A DNA stretch of 64,000 nt from Apostichopus japonicus (taxonomy: Eukaryota > Echinodermata > Holothuroidea > Aspidochirotida > Stichopodidae), in assembly GCF_037975245.1 (NCBI RefSeq), contig NC_092577.1, forward strand, positions 7,285,001 through 7,349,000, written 5' to 3'. Under the pieces are notes generated by a model that saw only the letters and a list, made by a program, of their open reading frames with translations, was not told the origin of the DNA and made no database searches. Both the position numbers and the translations under genes were made by a program. The number at the start of each line of letters is the position of its first letter. Position 1 is the stretch's first letter. Of the stretch, positions 37,623-48,489 are shown one piece after another.

Positions 37623-40600
37623 CTGTGAAAGTGACAAAACATAACAAAAGATAGGTCCAAAGTCCTTGTGCATAAAAATATAACACAATTAATGACCACT
37701 TAACATATAAATTGTCATTATCACGTACAGTGCCCGTACAGCACAAATTATATGTATTTTCTCTTGCCTTTATTTGTCTCTAACACTAGAAGTCCTTCAA
37801 GTCATTTGTATCAGAAAATGGCATATCATGAGAATGCAATGAGAAAATGGCATATCATGAGAATGTAATGAGATAAGTTAGCATCTGTTTGGTATTTTGT
37901 GTATGTTTATTTTCAATAATACATGTCTCCTTTAAAAGCCCACATTCATAATGTTGTGCTGCTATCACAACCTGTTTGCAAAGTTATCTACTCTTTATAT
38001 TTTATTATATATTTAGATCTCAAAACACTGATGAACCTTTGACATATTTTGTGTTCTATTGTTCTATTATAGTAGTCACTAGCTTTTGGCTTAAATGAAA
38101 TCCCAAAGATGGGTCAGATGGAGTCTAAGCAAGGGAATATACCTGCACCAACCCAACTTGATTTCTGTCTGAACCAGATCCCATTGATGCTTTTAGTTCA
38201 ATTTCAGTTTATTATTTTTACAAAAAAAGAAAGGAAGTGTTGTTGTCTTTACAAAAAGTAAACTAAGGCTATTTTGAGAACAAGATCAGATATATTACAG
38301 ATAATTGGTCAAACCTGATCTTTCAGAAGTTCCTAGTGTGATGGTGGTGAAAGGTTGCAAGGAATGATTAACATACAAAAATTAAATTAGCTCAATTATG
38401 CGCACTGAAATAAGAAGCACACTTACCAATAGACAAACTCTCTAGGTTAACGTACTCCAATCCAAGAATGCCTTGCCAATTTTCAACCTGTTTGCCATAT
38501 TCTATAATCCCATTGTAGTACAAGTCCCATTTCTCATACAGGTGATCCTCATGCTCAGGCCAAAGCACTGAAAAATCTTGTTCTATCTGACAGAGCAAAG
38601 GGTAATAGAATACTTTAATGTGTGTAAGCATGTTCTATTTTTGATCCTCAGCTAGGATCCATTAAAAAATCACTCTCACTGAATTTGTTAAAGTCTGGTT
38701 CCATGCATCTATACAAACACTATGTACTGTTGAAGCTGGATTTGGAAAATCCAACTGCTTGATACCTTTTGCTAGTTTAATAACATTTAGTAAACATCTG
38801 GGAAAGAAAAGTAAGTATTTAACATTTATTGACAGATGCTTTGAAAATATCTCAGAATACAGCTCAAAAATGTTTTTTTTCAAAATATTTGTTTAATGTG
38901 GTGGGGGGGGGGGGGACTTTGAGTTGTAAAAATTCAATATTTAACATTTGTGATATCATCACTGAACAAAAGCATATTCATGGGAATAATTTATCTTGTC
39001 TCCCTGTAACATGATGATAGACAAGTTGTTAGATTGGTACACAATTGCAAGAAATGCAGAGCAAACATTGCACATAAAACCATGGCACTGAATGGCAAAG
39101 ACAACATATTAAAAAAAAAAAACTTTGTACAAATTGTAAACCTTATTATACCGCATGAATCTGTACCTTTTTTCTACACTAAGCATCAGCAACCTTTCTT
39201 AAAATCCTAGCTATATCCCTGAATAAAGCAACATTTTCATCCAAAAATAACATTTATTCCCAATCTGGTCTTTATAATGCATCCTGATCTGCCAGATGCC
39301 TAAGGTTAAATTAAAAGTCAGTCACTTTTCTTCACTGTGTGGCTGATTACTGTCATAAACTTCCAGGCATAAATTAAAAGAGATTTAAAATATAATGCCA
39401 TCATTTAAAAATAGCAGTGAAACTAGTTCTTTCCAATCAAACTAGATATGTAGTCAATCAAAGTACTGTTTTTAAGTTGGCCAAATAGCCTTCAAAGTGA
39501 AATATAGTATTAACTCATCAGTGAGGTTAGTGACTTAATTAATTTCAGTGTTTCTGCTAAATCAAAACCTCGCTAGTAATTTTTCCACAAGAGATAAAGG
39601 ATATGGTCTTAACAGTATCTTCGTAATATGTGTATTCAGAGCTCGCTTCTTTACTATTTTTGATGCAAAATCACCCACGTATTTCTCTTTAATTAAGCAG
39701 CAAAAATTCAAATTTGATAGTTACCATTCCACGGTCTAACAACCTGGGATACTCTTTCAGAATATCTGAAATGTTATTTGAGTGGTCTTTGATCTGTTGT
39801 TGTCTGTAAACTGCAGTTTGCCTCATGAAGTCCAATACTTTCTCTCTTGGTTCCATGTTACATTTCAGCCACTCAGTCATCATCACCAATTCCTCTTTGT
39901 TCTCCAGATCAGCTTCTGGCAAGGACAGTAAAAACATATATTTCCTACTAAACAGAGATTCCTTAACATCAAATTTTGAAGTTACCAATGGTTGTGGCAG
40001 GTATAACGTGTCCTAAGCCAGTCTTTGATCATTGTCATGGCATGAGAGATAAGTCAAATCCTGAAAATAGTTGGTAAAAACCTATTACACGGTAAAAACC
40101 TATTACACACCTCTCAATTTTGGTGGAGTGGACACTTTAGTCAAAGGAGTAGGTGGACTTGATGCACCGGGGGAATCTTTCACCATGGCAATCTTCTTTT
40201 TACGTACGTAGCGTAGGTGCTCTTCTAGATACCCTGTCGCCGGTCGTCCTGCAGCACCTTTGCAATACCATGCTTCCTGCACATGAAATCAGCATACTCT
40301 TTTATCAAACTGAAGTATGGTAGCAAAATTCAAGTCAACTCAGAAAATTATGTGACTTATTGATCTACATGTAAAGCTGTTGTACACCAACATTTAAAAC
40401 TTCCTAGCTGGTTGGAACATAGGCTTTTAGCCAGCAAACCACAAACATGTCTGGTACATGTTCCACAATGGCACGGTAACAATACGGACGCTATGACTAA
40501 CGACACTGTGGCACTCCATACCGTCCTCACAGAATATCGTATGCTTACTGATAAAACAGTATTGTCCCAGGGGACACTATGACACTTGCTTTTAAGTGAT

Positions 40601-43600
40601 AAGCCTAAAAGTAATGGGTTTGACCCTAATTGCACATATAATCAATAAGTTACAGAATTCTGATATTTTATGGAATAAGGAGGGTACCTACTGAACAACA
40701 AACTTCATTAATACCTTGGTTAGATTTAGAGATGAAGCCCATTGAAAACCAGTGCCTATGTTACAGTTTTTGGAGTTCCCAATGTGACAATTGAACATCC
40801 ATTTTGGTATTTTTAACATATTAAAAGGCCTTGTCACCCCAGTGCTGACTTCATTTAGAAATAATTCAGTTAAATGATGCCTATATAATCATGGTAGTAT
40901 TGAAAATAGATTTCAGTATCACAGTCCTCTATGAGATGAACAAATTACTTGGTACAACCCACAGAAGATTACATTACTTGACTACAGATGACAAAAAGTA
41001 ATGATATTGTGGGCAGTGTTTTGTGTTCAACATTTTAGAGACATTTTGAAAGGGCAGCTAGGAAAAGGAAACTAGTCACCTCAACACAACAACGAAAGTG
41101 GTGTATACTATGGCTAATGACAATTAAGCCGAGGGATATTAGAACATAAACATGCTTACATAACCCAAGGGAGATTCTGGATCCTTCAGAAAGGGAAACA
41201 AATCAACAACTGCTGCTGCTAACGCTGCCTTAATGAAGGAGCTTGGCCTGTAGATTAAAAAGGAAATAGGTAAAATGTTGACAACAATACAGCAAATGTA
41301 TTCTATCTATTGAGAATTGAAACAATTCATTCAGAAACATAACCATATTGAATATTTTTCATTATAAATTCTATTAAAAATATCTCTTGGTCTCCAGGGC
41401 ATTTCAAAATAGGGTACAACCACTTCTCTGTGTTTATATTAGAAGGGTCTGCTATTCCCATAATATATCATAGTGAATATACTCACTTATCTCCATAATG
41501 ATCAACCATGTGACTAGTACAAATTTCCACAAGAATGTGTCGATCCTGTTTTGAACATAATTTCTTGCAAGAGATGCTTCCCATGACTTTCCTTCCTCTG
41601 GAAGACTGGCCTAAAATAGCTTCAACATCCTAAAAATAAAACATGAGAAGAGTGTGAATGGGCCAGTATGTAAATAAGAAAACTTAATTTATTTGGATGC
41701 ATAGAATGTTAACACTACTGACACCTATAGACTGGATGGTGAAGGTGCAGTATGGTACCAAAAATCACCAACCTATATGCAATTACCTCTGCCATTCAAT
41801 AAACTTTAATTTTTTATTATTTTATTATAAACTTATTTCTGTATCGTTTTCTGATAATGATCACTTTGAGTCCTCGCAGGGAGATTCATCACTTCCAGAG
41901 CTACTGTACAGTAGTTCTTTCATAATGGAAAGTTTAGGGGTAATCTCTGGTATTCACAACAAAACCTCTTTTCTCATTCAAAGCATGCACCATACCTTGC
42001 TTTCATAAAAAAAAGAAGTAGCCTCAACCACTATAAGATGTTAATAACTACGGTACTTTTCACTAAAAACAATAGAATATCCTTTACTTACAAAATGGAT
42101 TCTTTTCTGTCGTTTCAAGGGATATGGTGAATGGAAGGGTGAGTAAGATGAACCTTCAAGTGATGTGTCTGCATCTGATTCAATAATCAAGGTATCAACA
42201 CTAGTACTTGAATCGCCAGTAGTAGAAAGATCATCTGCATCTGAGAGAGATGATACATCTGGTATCTCATCTTGATATAGAGGAAATTGGAAGACCACTT
42301 TACTCTGAAACTGGGAGAAAATTAATTTATAATCATGTAGGTTATGACTAAATAACTAATTCACCTGCAGTGGTACAACTGATGCTGTGTCTATAGAAAA
42401 GTGATGCGAGTAGAAATGTAATGAGATCTGTCATTCCCATTATGATTCTTCAAGCAAGTCACAGGACGGTGGTCAAACAACTGTCTAGGACAAACAGTTT
42501 CAATTAAATCTGATGTGGTTTCCACAGCATATGCCTGTAAATGTCTCTGGAAGCCTATCGTCTTGAATAAGTTCAGTACAATATAAATATCAGAATTTTT
42601 TAGAAGGACACATTGCACACTTCCAAATTCTGGTCCATCGTCATTCCATGAGGTGATAACTGCAGTTCCTTCTCTAAATTCATAACCATGAATCTTGGCT
42701 GCTCCTACAAAAGTTATCTCTTCTAAACCAATGTTCAGTTTTGCAGCAACTATTTCAGCTGCCATCATGTCTAAAATTGATCCTACTCTTGACAGGGTGG
42801 ATACTTGCTCCTGATTTAATTCTATGTCTTGATTTTCAAGAGGTTGTTCCAAGAGAAATGCATAACACTGGGCCATTTGGTATTTAACTGCCAGTGTTTT
42901 AGCAATGTTCTGGAAATTACAAGACAAATTTGCAAATTTTTTGAATGTTTTGTGTTTTCCCTCAAAACGCATTGAGGTGTACTGATTCAAAGGTCCAAGG
43001 AATCGCAATGATCTTGGATAGTGTGTAAGAAAATGCTGTTTTGGAGTAAGGTTCCGATCTGGAAACAATTGGAGAAATAGTTGGTGATGATCTCTGATCA
43101 AAGCTTTCAGAACATATGTCGCAGAGAGGCTCAAACTGGGACTCATTATTATCTTGAAAATATCAATCAACAACAGATACAACTCCCATGCATCAGAATC
43201 TTCTTCAATTTTATCTCCAATCATTATGGGCAAACTGAAAGCTAGGCACATCATCTGTGAAGCACTTTGTCCACTTGCTTTTCCAGGGTTTGAAAGAGAT
43301 GATTGTTTCAAAGGACTAGGCTTATTTGACTGGTCAGTGAAGCCATAATTAAAACATGAAATTCTACCATTAAGTTCCTCCACTTTTTCCTGAATCAGCT
43401 GGTCTAACACTAAGTACATTTCTAACGGTATCACTCCTTCCAAAAAGTCATGCATAACATCAAGAGTTATGTTTTCAACTACATGAAACTCTCCCAGATC
43501 ATTTAGAATTGTAGCAAATCTGATACCTGTCTCACTAGGGTCATCATGTTGTAAAACTGCAACATAATTTTCTACTGTTCTAAGTAGACTGGCATTTTCA

Positions 43601-45836
43601 ACTAATTGTTTTTGCAGTACACTTCGATGCCCCTTGCAAAGTCTACAGTAATAGTTTAAAGCTGTAAAGCCACGAACATAGCCTAACATGGTATGTATAC
43701 CCAAGTTATCGCCAACAACTTGGAACAAAACCGGCCTAACAAGTCCACTGAAATCATCCCCTTCTATATTCAGACATGCATTCGATAACATTTGAATTTC
43801 TTCTTTTATTACTTTCACAACACTTTCTACTCCATATTTGGTAATGAGAGATGAGGTGATTAGAGCTGTGAGAAGAATGTTGTTTAATCTGGCCTGATAT
43901 CTCCTGGGTAGACACAGCACATTTGTATAAAATGCTGAAATCTTATGTTTTCCTTTCCTTGAACCAAGAGGGTTTGCAGTCTCAAAGTCATCATTGTATA
44001 GCAGCAGGGGTATAAGAGGCACTTCACCATGCTGTTGATACCTATTTTTGAACAGAATGCCATCTCGATATGTAACCAGGACAATTGGATCTGCAGATGC
44101 TTTAGCTGAAAATATCGCATTCATAACTCCTGGTTGTTCCAGAAATTTTTTAAGTGAAATTGCCAAAGGAATGTACTGAAATGTCTCTTTCTCTTGTTCT
44201 TGAATTGGAGCTCCTGTTTTGTTATTTATTTTAGACTTGAAACAGTAGCCTAGAAGTTTTTGTTCAGGTTCAACATATGCACCAATTTGCTTGAAAAGTT
44301 TCCTCTGTTGGTATTCTGTTCTCATTTCAGAGAAAGGAGCTTCCCTTGCATTGGAAAAAATATTGTGAAAGTCTTGCTTATCCTCTTCCTTTCTCAATAG
44401 TGTGGACTGCTGGTTACTTATTAATCTAGTAATTTCCATTTCAATATGATCAACTACATTTTCAATTAGGTCCTGTACATCAACAATAATTTTTCCCACT
44501 AATGATGAAGGAATAGGTGAGGACTTAAGTCGGGCTGTGAATATTGCATATGATTTAGCTATGTTGATATCATTTTCCATTGATTCTTCATCATCTTCTT
44601 CTGCCTCATAATGTGCATCTGCTTCCATTGGAATGGGACTGTTCCTTTCTGGCTCTTGGTCCCCCTGGTCATTAGTTTGTTCTTTATTACCCAAGTGGTG
44701 TCTGTTGAGATGCCATTTGTAGCCTTCAGTTGAAAAAATGAGTGCAGTGCAACCAGCTTGACCACAAATAATTTTACTTGAGTTTTTTGAGTTAATTCCA
44801 TGGTTATGCTTCAAATGGAAAAATAAGCCTTTGATTCCACCTCCAGTTCTTGTAAGACATTTAAAGCATGTAAAATCCATTGCTGATATACAGGAGTACT
44901 CACCTCCTTCTTCCAACCTGCCTGAAATTTTAGTCTGTCACCAATCTTTGGTATCAGATCTCTTATGTCATCTTCTTTAAGCAAAAGAAGTGCAGTTTTG
45001 TCAATTCCATTCTCTGAGGGTTATAAGAAAGGAATAAATCATCAGCATGCACACACTATCTACAAATATCACTATATATGAAATATGAAGAAATTCTGAC
45101 TTAATGAATAATGGTTGTCAAGTTATTGCAATTTGAAAATTTCGATGTTTGATCCTGTGACCTCATTAATATTCATGATATGACTCCAAAAACAATGAGG
45201 TTTATGATCAATCATTCCCTTGTTGAGTTATCATGCAAAAATTCTCATAAATATCCTCCAAAATATGTATGATATAAATAAAAATAAAAAAGTTTGTGGC
45301 ATCACATTTGATCTATCCTTAGCCTAACTGTTATAAGTGTGTAAATAATTAAACAGGTGTATACACTAGGCTAGGCTACCTATACTATAGACAGTAGGTC
45401 AAAGTTTTTGTATTTGGACTTTAATAGGATACCACATTTACATTAATAATTAGGCCTAGCCTATGTCGATTACACGAACAACACTAGTATATGGTGAAAA
45501 ACACGAAAAAGATTCATAACATTTAACATCGACTAAACCACTGTGTTAAACACAGTGGCAGTTTAGTAACTGTATACTGTTACTAATATTACTAGTGTTG
45601 CTATAGTATTAGGCATACTAGTAGTAGTATAGTACTAGTATTAACGTTAGCCTAGTATAAGCCTAACGTTGGCCTCTGAGCCTAACGTTATACTGTCACT
45701 GGGGGTCTCAGTGCCCACATAAGTTTAAACTTTTTACCGATGTTAAGCTACACTTACCGATAAAAGTTTCATGTAGAGACTCGATCTCGTATTTTCTCAA
45801 GAAATTCAAGACAGCACTGTCTTCGATATCTGCCAT
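36559..45836 (-). CDS. Spliced SAM-domain gene (SAMD3-like) of the CACTA element, about 560 aa
   Basis: Reconstructed by eye from GT/AG borders with reading phase carried across. Exons on the minus strand: 45836-45758, 45013-44904, 42304-42092 (or from 42310), 41629-41487, 41247-41160, 40276-about 40109, 40012-39725, 38586-38427, 37622-37500, about 36876-36559. Exons 1-2 form a SAM domain. The remainder resembles animal SAMD3-like proteins (ILKEYPRLLD then IEQDF is a typical junction). All joins keep one open frame; those after exons 6 and 9 need a shifted donor or acceptor by 2-4 bases, so those borders are uncertain. The transposase ORF lies wholly inside intron 2. By analogy with maize TnpA I infer a DNA-binding or regulatory accessory role; the sequence alone does not prove this. 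It could also be a captured host gene. Confidence 0.75.
38427..40276 (-). CDS. Exons 6-8 of the SAM gene
   Basis: Exon 6 begins EAWYCKGAAGRPATGYLEEH and ends in a proline/threonine-rich linker. Exon 7 (40012-39725, 96 codons) is helical and ends SDILKEYPRLLDRGM at a GTAACT donor. Exon 8 (38586-38427) starts IEQDFSVLWPEHEDHLYEKW and ends at GTAAGT. The exon 7/8 junction restores the conserved SAMD3-like stretch exactly, which is the strongest support for the model. Confidence 0.75.
41160..42310 (-). CDS. Exons 3-5 of the SAM gene
   Basis: Exon 3 is a serine- and aspartate-rich acidic linker (SSLSDADDLSTTGDSSTSVD) ending with a basic patch KRQKR that could be a nuclear signal. Exon 4 (41629-41487) begins after TTTTAG, reads DVEAILGQSSRGRKVM and ends in phase 2. 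Exon 5 (41247-41160) reads PSSFIKAALAAAVVDLFPFL and KDPESPLGY. The phases join without a stop. Confidence 0.7.
42391..44880 (-). CDS. CACTA/EnSpm-like transposase with two N-terminal zinc fingers, 829 aa
   Basis: The frame is open upstream of 44880, but the first real ATG is at 44880-44878 (AMDFTCFKC). Residues 1-60 hold two C2H2-type fingers (CFKC...HLKHNH and CGQAGC...HLNRHH). An acidic linker follows at about 85-105. The catalytic part resembles the animal EnSpm/Tnp2 group: VGDNLG (Asp391), then a CRLCKGH knuckle at about 412-418, LDVMHDFLEG (Asp474, Asp478) and MRFEGKHKTFK (Glu640). I take Asp391, Asp474 and Glu640 as the likely DDE triad. The enzyme would cut and join transposon ends in the nucleus. 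The frame is intact and sits in intron 2 of the SAM gene on the same strand, so it is probably expressed from the same promoter by splice choice. A domesticated host gene is a less likely alternative because the element ends are preserved. Confidence 0.8.
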   Translation of the reverse strand: MDFTCFKCLTRTGGGIKGLFFHLKHNHGINSKNSSKIICGQAGCTALIFSTEGYKWHLNRHHLGNKEQTNDQGDQEPERNSPIPMEADAHYEAEEDDEESMENDINIAKSYAIFTARLKSSPIPSSLVGKIIVDVQDLIENVVDHIEMEITRLISNQQSTLLRKEEDKQDFHNIFSNAREAPFSEMRTEYQQRKLFKQIGAYVEPEQKLLGYCFKSKINNKTGAPIQEQEKETFQYIPLAISLKKFLEQPGVMNAIFSAKASADPIVLVTYRDGILFKNRYQQHGEVPLIPLLLYNDDFETANPLGSRKGKHKISAFYTNVLCLPRRYQARLNNILLTALITSSLITKYGVESVVKVIKEEIQMLSNACLNIEGDDFSGLVRPVLFQVVGDNLGIHTMLGYVRGFTALNYYCRLCKGHRSVLQKQLVENASLLRTVENYVAVLQHDDPSETGIRFATILNDLGEFHVVENITLDVMHDFLEGVIPLEMYLVLDQLIQEKVEELNGRISCFNYGFTDQSNKPSPLKQSSLSNPGKASGQSASQMMCLAFSLPIMIGDKIEEDSDAWELYLLLIDIFKIIMSPSLSLSATYVLKALIRDHHQLFLQLFPDRNLTPKQHFLTHYPRSLRFLGPLNQYTSMRFEGKHKTFKKFANLSCNFQNIAKTLAVKYQMAQCYAFLLEQPLENQDIELNQEQVSTLSRVGSILDMMAAEIVAAKLNIGLEEITFVGAAKIHGYEFREGTAVITSWNDDGPEFGSVQCVLLKNSDIYIVLNLFKTIGFQRHLQAYAVETTSDLIETVCPRQLFDHRPVTCLKNHNGNDRSHYISTRITFL
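44904..45836 (-). CDS. Exons 1-2 of the SAM gene: SAM domain
   Basis: Exon 1 (45836-45758) starts with ATG in a good context (GCCATGG), encodes MADIEDSAVLNFLRKY and onward, and ends in phase 1 at a GTAAGTG donor. Exon 2 (45013-44904) follows a CAG acceptor; the split codon completes a glutamate. Its KEDDIRDLIPKIGDRLKF is the classic C-terminal helix region of a SAM domain. SAM domains mediate homo- or hetero-oligomerisation. Exon 2 ends at a GTGAGT donor only 18-19 bases before the transposase ATG, which suggests that donor choice decides which protein is made. Confidence 0.8.
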
Positions 45837-46120
45837 GGCGTTAGCTGTATTCTTGATTACTGAACCACCCTGTCAGGGATCGTACTATGCATGACGTGTT
45901 ATGTAGTGTGTGTTATAGACGCTGCGCTGATGTACGTACAGAGTACATATATGTGTACGCGCGAATTTTTTTACTCAGTGAGCGGTAAAGTTATAAACAA
46001 GTTGGTTAAACGTCGGACTGTGAAATGTACATACTTATTGGAATAGCCCAAATACTGCCAGTTAACCAACTTAAGGGTACAAACTAACCAATTAAGTGCG
46101 CGGGGGTCCTATACCATTCT
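45837..46120 (-). promoter_or_regulatory. Presumed promoter and subterminal repeat region of the CACTA element
   Basis: About 300 bases between the SAM start codon and the right end. It contains several TTGGTTAA-type motifs (about 46000, 46063, 46086). No clear TATA box stands out. The promoter role is inferred from position only. Confidence 0.4.
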
Positions 46121-46145
46121 TTTTTTAACCAACGTTTTAAGAGTG
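46118..46145 (-). repeat. Right terminal inverted repeat of the CACTA element
   Basis: On the minus strand CACTCTTAAAACGTTGGTTA followed by AAAAAA, mirroring the left end. Confidence 0.8.
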
Positions 46146-46560
46146 CAGGATTTCCTGAGTGCCGGGAATACTGATCGCCGTCCTGGGGGAAGGGGCGATT
46201 TTTGAAGGTGCTCAGATGCTAAATGCTGACACTTGTGTAGCTTTTAAACACTTACACAAGTACTAGTTTTGCTAACAATTTACATTTTTTTTTTTTTTTT
46301 AGTGAAATATATTACGTACTTGGCAAAAGTTATTAGTTTGTTTCAAAGAGATTTTACAAGGGACCGATTGAGAGCCGTTAGTAATGTTTCTCGCATGCGT
46401 AACTGATGCATTATTAGTCTGTATGATTTTGGCATAGGCTAGGCCCAATTTATGTTGAATATATTGTTAGTAATGTCGGGATTTTAGATGAAAATAGTGC
46501 TGGGCGGGATTCACGATTTTTAAGACAGTGCTGGGCGGAATTTGTTAGTGCTGGGCGGGG
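46146..46560. other. Non-coding flank with GTGCTGGGCGG repeats
   Basis: GTGCTGGGCGG occurs three times between about 46496 and 46560. A T run lies near 46290. No gene seen. Confidence 0.5.
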
Positions 46561-46609
46561 CCGCCCAGTGCCGCCCAGCGTGGGCACATCCTTGTATATA
46601 TATTGAAAA

Positions 46610-46722
46610 CGTAATGAGAAGGAAAATCTGGAACAGTGAAAAACACTTCCAGCCTCCACCGGGATTCGAAAAAGCCTCCCGCTTTGTACGCGAACACCCT
46701 AACCACTAGGCTATGGACGCTG
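46610..46722 (-). mobile_element. tRNA-derived SINE
   Basis: On the minus strand a tRNA-like head runs from about 46722 to 46650: an A-box-like TAGCCTAGTGGTTAGGGTG and a B-box-like TTCGAATCCCG about 35 bases later. A non-tRNA body with CTGGAAGTGTTTTTCACTG follows. The A and B boxes are the internal RNA polymerase III promoter. A truncated second copy is at 34862-34912. I call it a SINE and not a functional tRNA because a family body follows and the cloverleaf is imperfect. Confidence 0.65.
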
Positions 46723-46901
46723 AGTGTATGTCCAGAGGTTCGAAACTGGTAAGGAAGGTCGTTATTCCACTGTATGCGTTTGTCACCTGTATCGAACAAT
46801 ATTAGTTCTGTTTTGGTGACATATTTGCCTTACTCTAGAGTTCAAACATGATTCTAAACAACTCGAAGTCATTTTTGATTCCTAAAGCCGGATCTCGAAA
46901 T

Positions 46902-46922
46902 ATATATATAAATATATAAATA

Positions 46923-46997
<75 letters not shown>

Positions 46998-47024
46998 ATA
47001 TATATGTATATGTGTATATATATG

Positions 47025-47076
<52 letters not shown>

Positions 47077-47088
47077 TATATATATATT
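46902..47088. repeat. (TA)n/(TATG)n microsatellite
   Basis: About 180 bases of TA with a TG/GTATA-rich middle. The YIYIYI-type frames over it are artefacts. Confidence 0.9.
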
Positions 47089-47099
47089 ATATGATACTA

Positions 47100-48310
47100 T
47101 TTTGTATATATTTGACATATTCCTGGACGTAATGACATATTACATTTTGTTTCGACATGTCCATATATATGAAATTGTAACATGTTGATATCAAATTGGA
47201 CACTGACACTTCACTTTCTTTTGCGACATCTTTGGAACGTTTGGCTCTTCGTCACATTGGCTCACTTGTAGTTGTTGAGATAATGTGTTTACAAGCTAGC
47301 AGACACATCCACAAACACACACGCACACCTGCCCCCCCCCCTCAACCCACACACACGCAAGCCAACCTGATAACATTGGTGCTGTGCTACTACCAAGGAA
47401 CCAATCAGATCATCCAGACATTATTTTTCTTTACCTTGCTGCAATTTAACTCAAATAGAAGCACTTGAGGCATTTTTGTAGATCCGTTTTAGTAACATGT
47501 ATTGACCTTTTACTTTCTTGTATTTAAGTTCATATTGATGTATATGTTTTTATATTTCTTAGTATTTGGTTCATTTGTTCATGAATATTTGAAATGTTGT
47601 AATGGTGATAAGATCAAAGGAATAATATATGCGCCGGAATTTTTTAATGGATTCGAGTAAGATATTTTTTACGAAAGCTATAATTAGCAGTTACAATATT
47701 ATTGTAGGAACTATGAATATGACCGCTTGCAATTAGTCTCAGCAGGTGATGATAATAGAATCAACTACAGCCCAATTCTTACTTGTATAAGAATGTGAAG
47801 CTGGTATGTGCATATGTCATGAAATATGTAATAGGTCTGATTTAAGTTCCGATGCTGGTTAAAAAGTTACCAGGTTTTTAATGAGTTCAAGCATCTATCA
47901 AAGTTATAATAATTCATCAAACTGGTGAAAACTATTAAGTGCTATTTGATGGTGATTAAGTTGATACTGTAAACGAAACCAGCTATGTTAATCCTTTATT
48001 GTAAGATCCTTATTGTAGCTTTTTGATAATGTTTTAGAATTTTACTTTTTAAGAACTCGTTTTATGTACAGAGCAGCCCTTTTTGTAAACTGGTAAAGAC
48101 AGCTTCCTAGATCCTTTATTGTAGCTTCTTGATAATTTTGATAACTTTTGTAACGCTTTTTATGTTTTCACTATTAACTAAGTCTCATAAACTTTTATAT
48201 GTCTTAACCTGTATTTTGATGTTTTGTATGTTGTTATATTTTTATCCTATTTATAAATTTCTCTGTAAATTTATACTGGAATAAAGAAATGAAATGAAAA
48301 ATGAAAAAAT
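47100..48310 (+). other. Possible 3' end of a retroelement or transcript
   Basis: No coding frame. AATAAA at 48280-48285 is followed by a GAAATGAAAAATG-type simple tail ending near 48312, the form seen at LINE 3' ends. The body was not identified. Confidence 0.3.
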
Positions 48311-48489
48311 GAATGTCACATTCGTTAAGTTAGTCTTGTCATCCAACCATTGCTGTAAATGTATCATCCAGCTTCTCCAAGGAGAGTCTACTGCACATCT
48401 AAGATGCTTTTAACAAAACGCAGAAAGCAATATACGACAAAGGCTTATAATCTTCATATCTGTGACGCAGTATCTTAAAACATTCGGTG

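Larger units (their letters stand above)
34929..46145 (-). mobile_element. CACTA/EnSpm-type DNA transposon, 11.2 kb, two-gene
   Basis: The left end reads CACTCTAAAAACAGTTGGTT. The right end, read inward on the minus strand, is CACTCTTAAAACGTTGGTTA, an imperfect terminal inverted repeat of about 26 bases beginning CAC as in the CACTA superfamily. Both subterminal regions carry many direct and inverted copies of TTGGTTAA or TTAACCAA (about 34940-35120 and 45990-46130), again typical of CACTA elements, whose accessory protein binds such motifs. A 2-bp CA flanks both ends (34927-34928 and 46146-46147). CACTA elements usually duplicate 2-4 bp, so this is compatible but weak. Two minus-strand genes fill the element: a transposase ORF and a spliced SAM-domain gene that encloses it. 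Both frames look intact, so recent activity is plausible. Confidence 0.8.

Noticed and set aside
38662-38883. Extra SAM-gene exon in the 73-codon minus-strand frame
   Set aside because: The exon 7/8 junction already joins in phase and restores the expected protein; inserting this frame would break it.
44881-44916. Extending the transposase start to 44916
   Set aside because: That codon is TTG, and the added residues overlap SAM exon 2 and its splice donor; the first ATG is at 44880.
46650-46722. Functional tRNA gene
   Set aside because: A and B boxes are present but the cloverleaf is imperfect and a SINE body follows.
46882-47188. YIYIYI-type small proteins
   Set aside because: Translations of a TA microsatellite.
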